64,000 nucleotides of DNA from Streptococcus pseudopneumoniae. Lineage in GTDB: Bacteria; Bacillota; Bacilli; Lactobacillales; Streptococcaceae. Position numbers and translations under genes: made by a program. Of this stretch, positions 16,321 to 23,633 are shown piece after piece (positions within the stretch are counted from its first letter, which is position 1; each line of letters begins with the position of its first letter). The notes below the pieces were generated by a model that did no database searches, had not been told where the DNA came from, and was given only the letters and a program-made list of their open reading frames with translations. The stretch is taken from contig NZ_JVFV01000009.1 of the NCBI RefSeq assembly GCF_001073085.1, positions 49,922 to 113,921 on the forward strand. Direction: 5' to 3'.

Positions 16321-17797
16321 TCCAATTAATCATAGTGTACTTAAATTGTCAATGGATTTCGATAATGCTTTTAAACATAAAAATATAAAGGAAATCCATA
16401 GACTAATAGAATTTGGAAAAAATATGGAAAACACTATTGATGATATTTCCAAAATTCAATTATTTTATTCTATTGGGACAGCATACGCTGATATATTTGA
16501 ACTAAGTGATAACTTAGTTTTCAACATAGATACCGATTTTACAGTTCAACAAATTTATTACTTTAGAAAAGCTATAGAAATTTCAAATAAAGTTGATATA
16601 AATTCTGAGAACAGTAGGTTTGTTTTCCCATTATTATGTTCACTTTACACTAATTACGCAAATTTATTAGATGCTTGTGGTAGAAAGCAGTTAGCTATTA
16701 AGATGTATTGTAAATGTATACAAATCAATCCAAGATTCACAATGGCTAGTGGTAACTTAGCTATTTGTCTAGATCATTATCGTAATTTTTTGAATGATAA
16801 CGAACACCTCCACTTTATTAAAAAAATTAAAAATTTAATAGAAACAAGCATAACTGTTTCAGATCCAAACAGAGTTGATTATGCAGAAAAGCGATTTATT
16901 GAACTTTACGAACAATATCTTGATTATAAAGATATAGATGAATGTTCTTGTAAAACAATCGATTATAATCCTAATTCACAAAAGTATCGTGAATGGTGTT
17001 GGAACAACGGGCTGTATCTTAATCCACTTAATGACTTACAAGCTGACGATATAAATAGATATGATGATAATCTTTTACTACCAAGTTTATTATTTCAATC
17101 GGATAAAGATTTAAACAAATATATTTCTATGTTTAATCAAATTAAGCAAGAATATGTTTATGCCCGTTATCTCTGTTTTAATAGCATTGAGAGTGATTCG
17201 GTTCATTATGCTGACGAGAATGTTGATCTTATTGATTGTCTAGACTACGTACAATACTCTATCCGAGTTGAAGGATTAAAAGCATCTTTTAAAACACTAT
17301 ATTCATTATTAGATAAAGTAGCTATGTTTATAAATGAATATTATTCTTTAAAAATTGAAACTCGAAAAGTAAATTTCCATTCAATTTGGAGATCAAATAG
17401 TGATTTAAATAAAATGTTGGATAAGAATATTGGTCTGTCATCTATATTTTGGATAGAGAAAGATTTTGATAATGGTGATAATTCTTTAACAGCTAATCCA
17501 AACTCAAAGCGATTGAAAATTATTAGAAATTATTTAGAGCATAGATTTACTAATATAACATTGAATATTTTTAATGGAAGTGAAGATAATGAAGATAATA
17601 ATGAAACCAGACTGTATCTAACTGAATCTGAACTTCAAGAGTTTGCATTAGATTTATTAAATCTTGTAAGAGAAGTTATTTTTTCACTCAAAAATGCCAT
17701 TCAAATAAGTGAAAATGAAAAACAATCTACTCTAAGCAGTGAAGTTGCTTTAATTCCGATAAATTATGAAGAAGTAGATTTGGAAGATAAATTATAG
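16307..17797 (+). CDS. HEPN-domain protein (LA2681-like), partner of the SIR2 protein
   Basis: About 496 aa from ATG 16307; GTG 16301 is an alternative start, and both lie inside the SIR2 gene. The N-terminal 200 residues are helical and TPR-like (a YTNYANLLDACGRKQLAIKMY unit near residue 110, then NPRFTMASGNLA). The C-terminal part ends in a HEPN-type helical domain with the RX4H motif RNYLEH (about 407-412), the active site of HEPN RNases. The overall layout (TPR-like, EYVYARYLCFNS, HEPN) fits the LA2681-like HEPN family as I recall it. HEPN proteins often cleave RNA in defence or toxin systems. Coupling with a SIR2 gene suggests one two-component abortive-infection system. Confidence 0.75.
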   Translation: MLTNNPINHSVLKLSMDFDNAFKHKNIKEIHRLIEFGKNMENTIDDISKIQLFYSIGTAYADIFELSDNLVFNIDTDFTVQQIYYFRKAIEISNKVDINSENSRFVFPLLCSLYTNYANLLDACGRKQLAIKMYCKCIQINPRFTMASGNLAICLDHYRNFLNDNEHLHFIKKIKNLIETSITVSDPNRVDYAEKRFIELYEQYLDYKDIDECSCKTIDYNPNSQKYREWCWNNGLYLNPLNDLQADDINRYDDNLLLPSLLFQSDKDLNKYISMFNQIKQEYVYARYLCFNSIESDSVHYADENVDLIDCLDYVQYSIRVEGLKASFKTLYSLLDKVAMFINEYYSLKIETRKVNFHSIWRSNSDLNKMLDKNIGLSSIFWIEKDFDNGDNSLTANPNSKRLKIIRNYLEHRFTNITLNIFNGSEDNEDNNETRLYLTESELQEFALDLLNLVREVIFSLKNAIQISENEKQSTLSSEVALIPINYEEVDLEDKL

Positions 17798-17858
17798 CAT
17801 TGAGCATACAATTTATAGTCGTTATAAAAAGCAATAGTCTAAATTCATTTAACTAATC

Positions 17859-17952
17859 GACTTAACTAGAGTTAAACCATTGATAAAACTGAATTAGAAG
17901 GATAAAGTACACTCATTAAGCAGTGTACTTTATTTTTGTTTTGTACATTATT
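17859..17952 (+). repeat. 94-bp direct repeat, right copy
   Basis: Second copy of the repeat at 14992-15085, exactly 94 bp and about 91% identical, again with the ATAAAGTAC / GTACTTTAT inverted repeat inside. The repeat period is 2867 bp and spans exactly the SIR2-HEPN unit. The 375-bp gap 17798-18172 otherwise holds only the terminator and the tetR promoter. Confidence 0.9.
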
Positions 17953-18069
17953 TGTTGATTGCTTAATCAATACTACATCTCTATCAGTCAATTCAGACTC
18001 CATTTAGTCCTCTAAAACCCATGTTGAGGCAGCATCACTGCTTGTACGAGCTTAGAAAAAATGTTAACG

Positions 18070-18097
18070 AAAAAGCCTTAGTGTCAAGGTTTTTTTG
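18070..18097 (+). terminator. Putative rho-independent terminator upstream of tetR
   Basis: Stem AAAAAGCCTT (18070-18079) / AAGGTTTTTT (18086-18095) with one mismatch and a T run. It separates the SIR2-HEPN module from the TetR block. Confidence 0.65.
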
Positions 18098-18123
18098 GTA
18101 TCCTCAAAAAGGTAATTTTATAA

Positions 18124-18152
18124 TTGACAATTTGTCAGTAGAGTAGTATAAT
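18124..18152 (+). promoter_or_regulatory. tetR promoter with overlapping operator TGACAATTTGTCA
   Basis: A near-ideal promoter: TTGACA (18124-18129), 17-bp spacer, TATAAT (18147-18152). The 13-bp perfect palindrome TGACAATTTGTCA (18125-18137) covers the -35. The same palindrome on the other strand recurs before the ABC transporter genes, so the TetR protein probably binds both and represses itself. Confidence 0.85.
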
Positions 18153-18172
18153 TTATAAGCAGGAGGAATAAA

Positions 18173-18790
18173 ATGCGAGATGTAAAAGATCCGGAAATTC
18201 GACGGGCTGAGATTATGGACGCTGCTATGCTCCTCTTTATGGAGAAAGGATATGCGAACACAACAACTCAGGATATAGTCGATAAGGTAAATATATCACG
18301 AGGTTTGCTATACTATCACTTTAAGAATAAAGAAGATATTCTGTATTGTCTCGTGGAACGTTATTCAGAGAAATTATTGAGTGTTATTCACGTGATTGTC
18401 TATGATGATGACAAAACTGCTATTGAAAAAATAAGAGCCTTTATAGATGCCACAATAATCTCTACAGATAACGTTTCAGCGGAAGGAACTGAGTTACAAA
18501 AGACGGTTGATCTTGAAGAAAATCGTTATATGTTAGATAAGTTATCTCATAAGCTCATTGAAAAACTGACTATATATTTTGAGAGGATAATAAATCAAGG
18601 CATCTCAGAAAAAGTATTTTCTGTAAAATATCCATCAGAAACAGCAGAATTTCTGATGACAGCCTATGTTTTTGTTTCAAATAACATAGGTATAAAAACT
18701 TCAAAGAAAGAAACTGTCAAAGATTACTTGAATGCATTTAAGATAATGCTGGAACAAAATCTAAATACAAAAGGACTCTTTAGCAATTAA
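18173..18790 (+). CDS. TetR/AcrR-family transcriptional regulator
   Basis: 205-aa repressor. The N-terminal helix-turn-helix is typical (MLLFMEKGYANTTTQDIVDKVNISRGLLYYHFKNKEDILYCL, about residues 18-60), and the rest is a helical ligand-binding/dimer domain with no recognisable ligand. RBS AGGAGG (18161-18166) precedes the ATG. Its own promoter carries a palindromic operator in the -35 region, and a copy of that operator lies just before the downstream ABC exporter genes. It therefore most likely controls the exporter in response to an unknown compound. Confidence 0.9.
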   Translation: MRDVKDPEIRRAEIMDAAMLLFMEKGYANTTTQDIVDKVNISRGLLYYHFKNKEDILYCLVERYSEKLLSVIHVIVYDDDKTAIEKIRAFIDATIISTDNVSAEGTELQKTVDLEENRYMLDKLSHKLIEKLTIYFERIINQGISEKVFSVKYPSETAEFLMTAYVFVSNNIGIKTSKKETVKDYLNAFKIMLEQNLNTKGLFSN

Positions 18791-18822
18791 AAAAGATAGA
18801 ATGTTTGTAAAGAGAACTATGT

Positions 18823-18861
18823 ACCGATAGCTAAATCAAAACAAGCTATCGGTATTATTTC
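18823..18861 (+). terminator. Hairpin between tetR and the ABC genes
   Basis: 10-bp perfect inverted repeat ACCGATAGCT (18823-18832) / AGCTATCGGT (18844-18853) followed by ATTATTT. It is a weak intrinsic terminator that would partly separate tetR from the exporter genes. Confidence 0.6.
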
Positions 18862-18871
18862 AAAATATGAC

Positions 18872-18884
18872 TGACAAATTGTCA
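18872..18884. promoter_or_regulatory. Second TetR operator, before the ABC transporter operon
   Basis: Perfect palindrome TGACAAATTGTCA, the reverse complement of the site at 18125-18137. It lies 15 bp before the ATP-binding protein start, so a bound repressor would block expression of the exporter. Confidence 0.8.
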
Positions 18885-18898
18885 ATAGAGGTGAAAAT

Positions 18899-19609
18899 AT
18901 GTTAGAGATAAAGAATTTTAGTAAAAGTTATGGGGACAAGAAGGTTGTGGATAACCTATCTATTTCAGTACAGCCTGGAGATATTTATGGTTTTATTGGA
19001 GCAAATGGTGCAGGCAAAACGACAACGATAAAGGCAGTTGTCGGTATCCATGATTTTGAAGACGGAAGTATAATTATCAACGGTCATTCTATTAAAGAAG
19101 AACCTGTTATTTGTAAAAAAATGATGGCGTATATCCCAGATAATCCAGATTTGTATGAACATATGACAGGACTTCAATATATTAATTTTATTGCTGACTT
19201 GTTTGAAATTCCTACAAAAATACGCAAGGAGAGAATACAAAAATACGGTGATTTATTTGATATGACTGATCATCTTTCGGGGATAATTTCTTCATATTCA
19301 CATGGAATGAAGCAACGAACAGCCATTATTTCTGCACTTGTACATTCTCCCAAACTGTTGATTTTAGATGAACCTTTTGTTGGGCTAGATCCCAAAGCAA
19401 CTTTCCTACTAAAGAAAATTATGCATGAGTGTGTTTCAGATGGAGGTGCTATTTTCTTTTCAACCCATGTATTGGATGTTGCGGAAAAATTATGTAATAA
19501 GATTGCCATTATCAAAAATGGAAAGTTAATTGCAAGTGGCAATACAGGAGACGTCAAAGGTGATGAATCATTGGAGGCATTTTTCATGGAGGTGCAGAAC
19601 AATGAGTAA
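18899..19609 (+). CDS. ABC transporter ATP-binding protein
   Basis: 236-aa ATPase with Walker A GANGAGKTT (about residues 35-43), signature YSHGMKQR (about 133-140), Walker B LLILDEPFVGLDP and the switch His in FFSTHVLDVAEKL. It resembles exporters of the drug/bacteriocin ABC-2 type. RBS GAGGTG is 6 bp before the ATG. The 3' end overlaps the permease gene by 8 bp, so the two are coupled. TetR-type control through the operator at 18872 is likely. Substrate unknown. Confidence 0.93.
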   Translation: MLEIKNFSKSYGDKKVVDNLSISVQPGDIYGFIGANGAGKTTTIKAVVGIHDFEDGSIIINGHSIKEEPVICKKMMAYIPDNPDLYEHMTGLQYINFIADLFEIPTKIRKERIQKYGDLFDMTDHLSGIISSYSHGMKQRTAIISALVHSPKLLILDEPFVGLDPKATFLLKKIMHECVSDGGAIFFSTHVLDVAEKLCNKIAIIKNGKLIASGNTGDVKGDESLEAFFMEVQNNE

Positions 19610-21161
19610 CATTTGGATACTGCTTAAAGCGCAATTGATTAATTTCTTTCCTATTAACGTGATTAGAGATTCACGAAATAAAAAACAAAGTTCAATGGCT
19701 ATTGCGAGTTTTGGCATAATAACTCTTTCCTTATTTTGCTTTGTTTATAATATAATAACAGCGAAAACATTGGTACACGTCGGACAGCAGAACTTGATTC
19801 CAGCATATATGGTCTCTGTCTCAAGTTTTTCAATATTATTTTTGACAGTATTTTATTCGAATGGCATTTTATTTGGCAGTCGAGATATGGAAATTCTCCA
19901 ATCCTTACCTGTTAAAAGTTCGTATATTATCACCAGCAAGTTCATGTTTATGTACTTATTGAATTTTTTAATAGGCTTGATGTTTATGCTTCCGGGTGGA
20001 ATTATATGGGGCTTGAACGGAAGTTTAAACCTCCTACAGATTATATTGTATTTTACTTCTATAATTTTTGCCCCTTTGATCCCCATGTGTATAGCGGCAT
20101 GCATGGGACTCGTTATTGTTGTCGCTTCATCTTTTTTTAAAAGAAAAAATGTTATCTCTCTTATTTTTTCATTTGCGATGCTAGGTATAATTGGATATTT
20201 TGCATTATCAGCTTTGCAATCAGGTGATGAAAGTAGTATTGGGGTTACTCTGGCTAAGCAAATTACTGGACTGTATCCAATTTCTAGACTATTTATGTCA
20301 TACTACAATTTTCCAATGTACTATGGGATGGGATTTTATATAGTTCTTTCAATAGTCGTCTTTTATCTATTTGTCAAAATCGCTTCGTTGAAGTATGGAC
20401 TACTTAATACACTTGCCAATACAAAATCAAGTTATGCTAATGACAAAGTATCTTATGAAAGAAAATCGGTATTTTTTTCCTTGTATCAAAAAGAGCTTGG
20501 ACGATTTTTAAGTTCTTATATGGCAGTCTTGAATGCTGGGCTTGGAGTGATTCTTTTATGTGTCTTTAGTATATGTTTCCTGTTTAATTCTGTAGGTCAA
20601 ATAGGAAATTCTGCAGGAATTGAAAATATAAATGAGTATCTTTCAAACTTAGCTCCCGTCTTTATTGCATCTATGCTTTCACTCAGTTGTCCAGCAGCTT
20701 CATCTATATCTTTAGAAGGTAAAAATATTTGGATTTTGAAAAGTTCTCCAGTTGAAGTGAAAACGATTTTAAATGCTAAGATAGCTGTCAACCTTACACT
20801 TCATTTGATTGGATATATGATTTCTGTATCTGTATTTATGCTGAAACTTGATATGAATCCTATTCAAGTTATGAATCTAGTTATTGTTCCTATATGTTAC
20901 TCCCTTTTTATAATGGTAATCGGAATTTCATTAAATAAAAAATATCCTAACTATGATTGGGACAGTGAGATGATAGTTGTCAAACAAAGTCTTCCTGTTA
21001 TTGTAACTGGAATTATTAGTATGATTACGCTTATTACGCCTATTTTGCTTAATTGGTTTTTTAATCTTCCGATTATATTTGTTTTGCAAGCAGTATCAGT
21101 AATTTTACTGGCTATTTCGTTTAGAGTTTATATAAAAATGACCAAGTTAAATTTTATCTAG
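19602..21161 (+). CDS. ABC-2-type transporter permease
   Basis: 519-aa membrane protein with about twelve hydrophobic segments, forming the membrane part of the exporter with the preceding ATPase. The start at 19602 is chosen because GGAGGTG (19588-19594) lies 7 bp upstream; the longer frame from 19530 runs through the ATPase gene and has no RBS. After the first helix the chain contains FGSRDMEILQSLPVKSS, and later ISLEGKNIWILKSSPVEVKTI. This double-half layout is common in large single-chain ABC-2 permeases. Substrate unknown. Confidence 0.88.
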   Translation: MSNIWILLKAQLINFFPINVIRDSRNKKQSSMAIASFGIITLSLFCFVYNIITAKTLVHVGQQNLIPAYMVSVSSFSILFLTVFYSNGILFGSRDMEILQSLPVKSSYIITSKFMFMYLLNFLIGLMFMLPGGIIWGLNGSLNLLQIILYFTSIIFAPLIPMCIAACMGLVIVVASSFFKRKNVISLIFSFAMLGIIGYFALSALQSGDESSIGVTLAKQITGLYPISRLFMSYYNFPMYYGMGFYIVLSIVVFYLFVKIASLKYGLLNTLANTKSSYANDKVSYERKSVFFSLYQKELGRFLSSYMAVLNAGLGVILLCVFSICFLFNSVGQIGNSAGIENINEYLSNLAPVFIASMLSLSCPAASSISLEGKNIWILKSSPVEVKTILNAKIAVNLTLHLIGYMISVSVFMLKLDMNPIQVMNLVIVPICYSLFIMVIGISLNKKYPNYDWDSEMIVVKQSLPVIVTGIISMITLITPILLNWFFNLPIIFVLQAVSVILLAISFRVYIKMTKLNFI

Positions 21162-21179
21162 TTAAAGGAGGAAAATAAG

Positions 21180-21401
21180 ATGAAAAATAGACTGTTAAAA
21201 GATATTTTGGTTTTGTTGGGAATGATGGTCATCATAGTCATTATTTGTGGGTTTCTCCCTGAGACAGTTCCTATTCATTTCAATGCAAAAGGAGTAGCAG
21301 ATATGTTTGCAAATAAATACTATCTTCTACTAGCTACAGTAATCCCCTATTCCGCATATTGGAAGTTTGTTAGGGAAAGTGATAATAAAAAGATTAAATG
21401 A
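21180..21401 (+). CDS. Short DUF1648-domain membrane protein, probably truncated
   Basis: 73-aa protein with two hydrophobic segments around the DUF1648/SdpI-type motif TVPIHFNAKGVADMFANKYY. Full SdpI-family proteins (immunity to the SdpC toxin) are much longer with several more helices, and after the second helix the sequence ends abruptly (KFVRESDNKKIK). It may be a remnant or a small stand-alone protein. RBS AAAGGAGG is strong and its stop codon overlaps the gntR start (ATGA), so it is still set in the operon. Confidence 0.65.
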   Translation: MKNRLLKDILVLLGMMVIIVIICGFLPETVPIHFNAKGVADMFANKYYLLLATVIPYSAYWKFVRESDNKKIK

Positions 21402-21739
21402 AACACCATCTATATTTACAAATTGCATCAAAATTAAGAACGAAGATTTTAAGAGGTGATTATGCACCTGAACAACAAATTCCTTCAATAAGGAAATTAG
21501 CAGAAAACGAGAAGTGTAATCCGGCAACTGTCCAAAAAGCAATGAAAGTTCTTGAAGAACAGAATTTGGTTACTAGCTGTGGAACATTAGGATATTTTGT
21601 CATAGCAAGCGAGCAAGAAATAAAAGAGATAAGATATCAAGAATCTAACAAGCTAGTTAAAATTTTGTTTGAAAAACTTGGTGAGCTAGGCTTTTCAGAA
21701 GATGAGATTGTCAATTTAATTTTTAGAAAAGATGCTTAG
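21398..21739 (+). CDS. GntR-family regulator, YtrA subfamily
   Basis: 113-aa regulator made almost only of a winged helix (residues about 5-72: HLYLQIASKLRTKILRGDY, QQIPSIRKLAENEKCNPATVQKAMKVLEE) and a short helical tail, as in YtrA regulators that control ABC transporter operons. It overlaps the upstream gene by 4 bp. Together with the TetR gene the block thus has two regulators at its two ends. A terminator follows at 21785. Confidence 0.9.
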   Translation: MKHHLYLQIASKLRTKILRGDYAPEQQIPSIRKLAENEKCNPATVQKAMKVLEEQNLVTSCGTLGYFVIASEQEIKEIRYQESNKLVKILFEKLGELGFSEDEIVNLIFRKDA

Positions 21740-21784
21740 AAGAAATTGAATGGAAATTTATTAGGATTATTTGTGAAAGTATAG

Positions 21785-21810
21785 AAAAGCCTTGATTTTA
21801 AGGCTTTTTT
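21785..21810 (+). terminator. Terminator of the ABC exporter operon
   Basis: 9-bp perfect stem AAAAGCCTT (21785-21793) / AAGGCTTTT (21800-21808) followed by TT. Confidence 0.9.
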
Positions 21811-22001
21811 CATTTTCCAATAAATAACTTGACATTATTAGTTACTTTTACTTCTTCAAGTAATTCTGAGGAATAGACGACAACTTTAAAATCAAATAAG
21901 CTAAAAACGCTCTAAAATCATTAAATTGACATAAAAGTGTTTTTTATTGTCAAAATATACAATTGAAAAAATTTCCAGTTTTTTTAAAATCACTTTCTCA
22001 G

Positions 22002-22030
22002 ATGACAATTTAATCAAAATATGATATAAT
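22002..22030 (+). promoter_or_regulatory. Strong promoter of the structured leader before the recombinase operon
   Basis: ATGACA (22002-22007), exact 17-bp spacer, TATAAT (22025-22030). Transcription should start near 22037, about 325 bases before the first recombinase start codon. Confidence 0.75.
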
Positions 22031-22036
22031 ACAGAA

Positions 22037-22302
22037 AAAGTAAAAATAACAAAAGTAACTTACAGAAGTAAAATAACAAAAGTAAATAGATAGCCACGGC
22101 GGATATTCCTTTCATTGTTTAGAAGGATTTGCTGTGGTTATCGTTGTTGCTGAGCTAATTAATTGCTCTTATTACTTAGATGAAGTTACTTTTATTATTG
22201 AATTAATTTAAATAATAATAACGATCAATGAAAGTAATCATCGATATTCCCTTTATGCAGTTAGAGCACAAAGGAAAATGGTACTGACTTGATCGTTTTT
22301 TT
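22037..22302 (+). ncRNA. Putative ~265-nt structured RNA ending in a terminator, leader of the recombinase operon
   Basis: Within the 622-bp gap 21740-22361 a promoter is followed by dense pairing potential. (a) 22045-22059 pairs with 22185-22199 over 14 of 15 positions. (b) An 11-bp stem ATAGCCACGGC (22090-22100) / GCTGTGGTTAT (22131-22141) encloses a smaller ATTCCTT/AAGGAT hairpin. (c) ACGATCAA (22221-22228) pairs with TTGATCGT (22289-22296), then a run of seven T, a terminator-like end; inside it CCTTT pairs with AAAGG. A 15-bp direct repeat AAATAACAAAAGTAA (22044-22058 and 22071-22085) gives an alternative partner for pairing (a). No ORF of note lies inside. It could be an attenuator or a stand-alone RNA. 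I do not recognise an Rfam family. Confidence 0.55.
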
Positions 22303-22361
22303 GTGTATTGACATTATAAAACACAGTCAGAACCTTCAGTCATAATAAACAAGGAGGTAGC

Positions 22362-23630
22362 ATGAGATTTGTTGTATATAAACATTCGCTGATTCTAGGT
22401 GATAATAATATCGTTACAAAGCAATTGATTGCACTCAAACATGATGATGGTACATTACAATTCACTGATTTTCATAGATATGTAAAATCTACCGCAAAAA
22501 TTAAGTCTATCTCAGACGATGGAAACAAACGTTTTTCATACGTTGTTAAGTTTCTAAATTTTATATTTGGTACTTCTGGACTTAAAAGTATAGATCAACT
22601 TACACTTGAAATGGTTAGAGAATTTTTTACGCTTTATGGATTATCTCAGTTACCAGGAGATAGAGGAAAAAGAAAGAAAAGCACCGTTGAAAAATGCGTA
22701 AATGCAGTTCTTGACTTCTTAACTCTTTATTTAAGTGAGCGAGAGGGAAAGGCTAAGTTAAAAGCAGAAGAATTGTATGCTACGACAACTTTTACGAATA
22801 GTAGAGGACGGGTTATAAAGCGTAAAGAACCAAATTTTGAAATATACGTAGATGATAGCAACACTGAGAAAGCTATTTTTCGTGATATGCCAAATAGTGC
22901 TTTTGAGATGTTATTTTCTCACATAGCACACTATCATAAAGATCTACTCATGGTTGTGGCCTTGGGAGCCTTTGTTGGCTTAAGACCATCAGAAGCATGC
23001 AATGTAAGACGTGAAGATAGTCCTCTAGGGCCAGGTATTTTGTTTCACCAAAGTGATGGGCAAGTATTTAAGATTGAGATCGATCTACGAAAAGAAATAC
23101 CTCTCCGAAGCGATTTAAAGCCAACTGGACGGATTAAAAAGGAAAGACTTCAAGCAGTACCTTATATCTTTCTGGAGGTCTTTTTAGACACTTATAATGA
23201 CTATATGACTTATCTGGAAGGTAAGAAGTATGAGAAGGATTATGGACCTTTAAATCTTAACAGACGAGGAAAAGCATTATCATACGATGTATACTATCAA
23301 CGATTTCGTAAGATTATTCGCGACGAAATGATCCCAATCTTCTTAAAATCTGATGATGCAGAGGTTGTCTTTTTTGGGCAGCTTTTGCAGGAGAATAATA
23401 TTTCCCCACATATTTTCAGACACTGGTACACGACACAGTTAGTATTATCTGGGGTTTCTGAAATCAGTGAGCTTATGTCAGCAAGAGGTGATAAATCACC
23501 TGAGAGTGCTTGGGTTTATCTACAAAACAAAGGAGAAATCGCAAAACAATATGGTCAAGTTAATAATGGTGTTTTTGACTATATGAATTGGCGAGCAAAT
23601 GAACTTTTTGGTGATAAGTTAGAAAGGTAA
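22362..23630 (+). CDS. Tyrosine recombinase 1 of the three-recombinase operon
   Basis: 422-aa site-specific recombinase. Catalytic pattern: R208 (FVGLRPSEACN), H350 and R353 (HIFRHWYTT), and the nucleophile Y386 (AWVYLQNK). The position of the usual Gly-His is GD (D377), a deviation in one supporting residue. An N-terminal SAM-like core-binding domain (about 35-125) precedes the catalytic part. RBS AAGGAGG (22351-22357). Only 3 bp separate it from the second recombinase. The set resembles the TnpA-TnpB-TnpC transposition genes of Tn554 and the recombinase-in-trio elements, though sizes differ from both. Confidence 0.88.
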   Translation: MRFVVYKHSLILGDNNIVTKQLIALKHDDGTLQFTDFHRYVKSTAKIKSISDDGNKRFSYVVKFLNFIFGTSGLKSIDQLTLEMVREFFTLYGLSQLPGDRGKRKKSTVEKCVNAVLDFLTLYLSEREGKAKLKAEELYATTTFTNSRGRVIKRKEPNFEIYVDDSNTEKAIFRDMPNSAFEMLFSHIAHYHKDLLMVVALGAFVGLRPSEACNVRREDSPLGPGILFHQSDGQVFKIEIDLRKEIPLRSDLKPTGRIKKERLQAVPYIFLEVFLDTYNDYMTYLEGKKYEKDYGPLNLNRRGKALSYDVYYQRFRKIIRDEMIPIFLKSDDAEVVFFGQLLQENNISPHIFRHWYTTQLVLSGVSEISELMSARGDKSPESAWVYLQNKGEIAKQYGQVNNGVFDYMNWRANELFGDKLER

Positions 23631-23633
23631 TGT

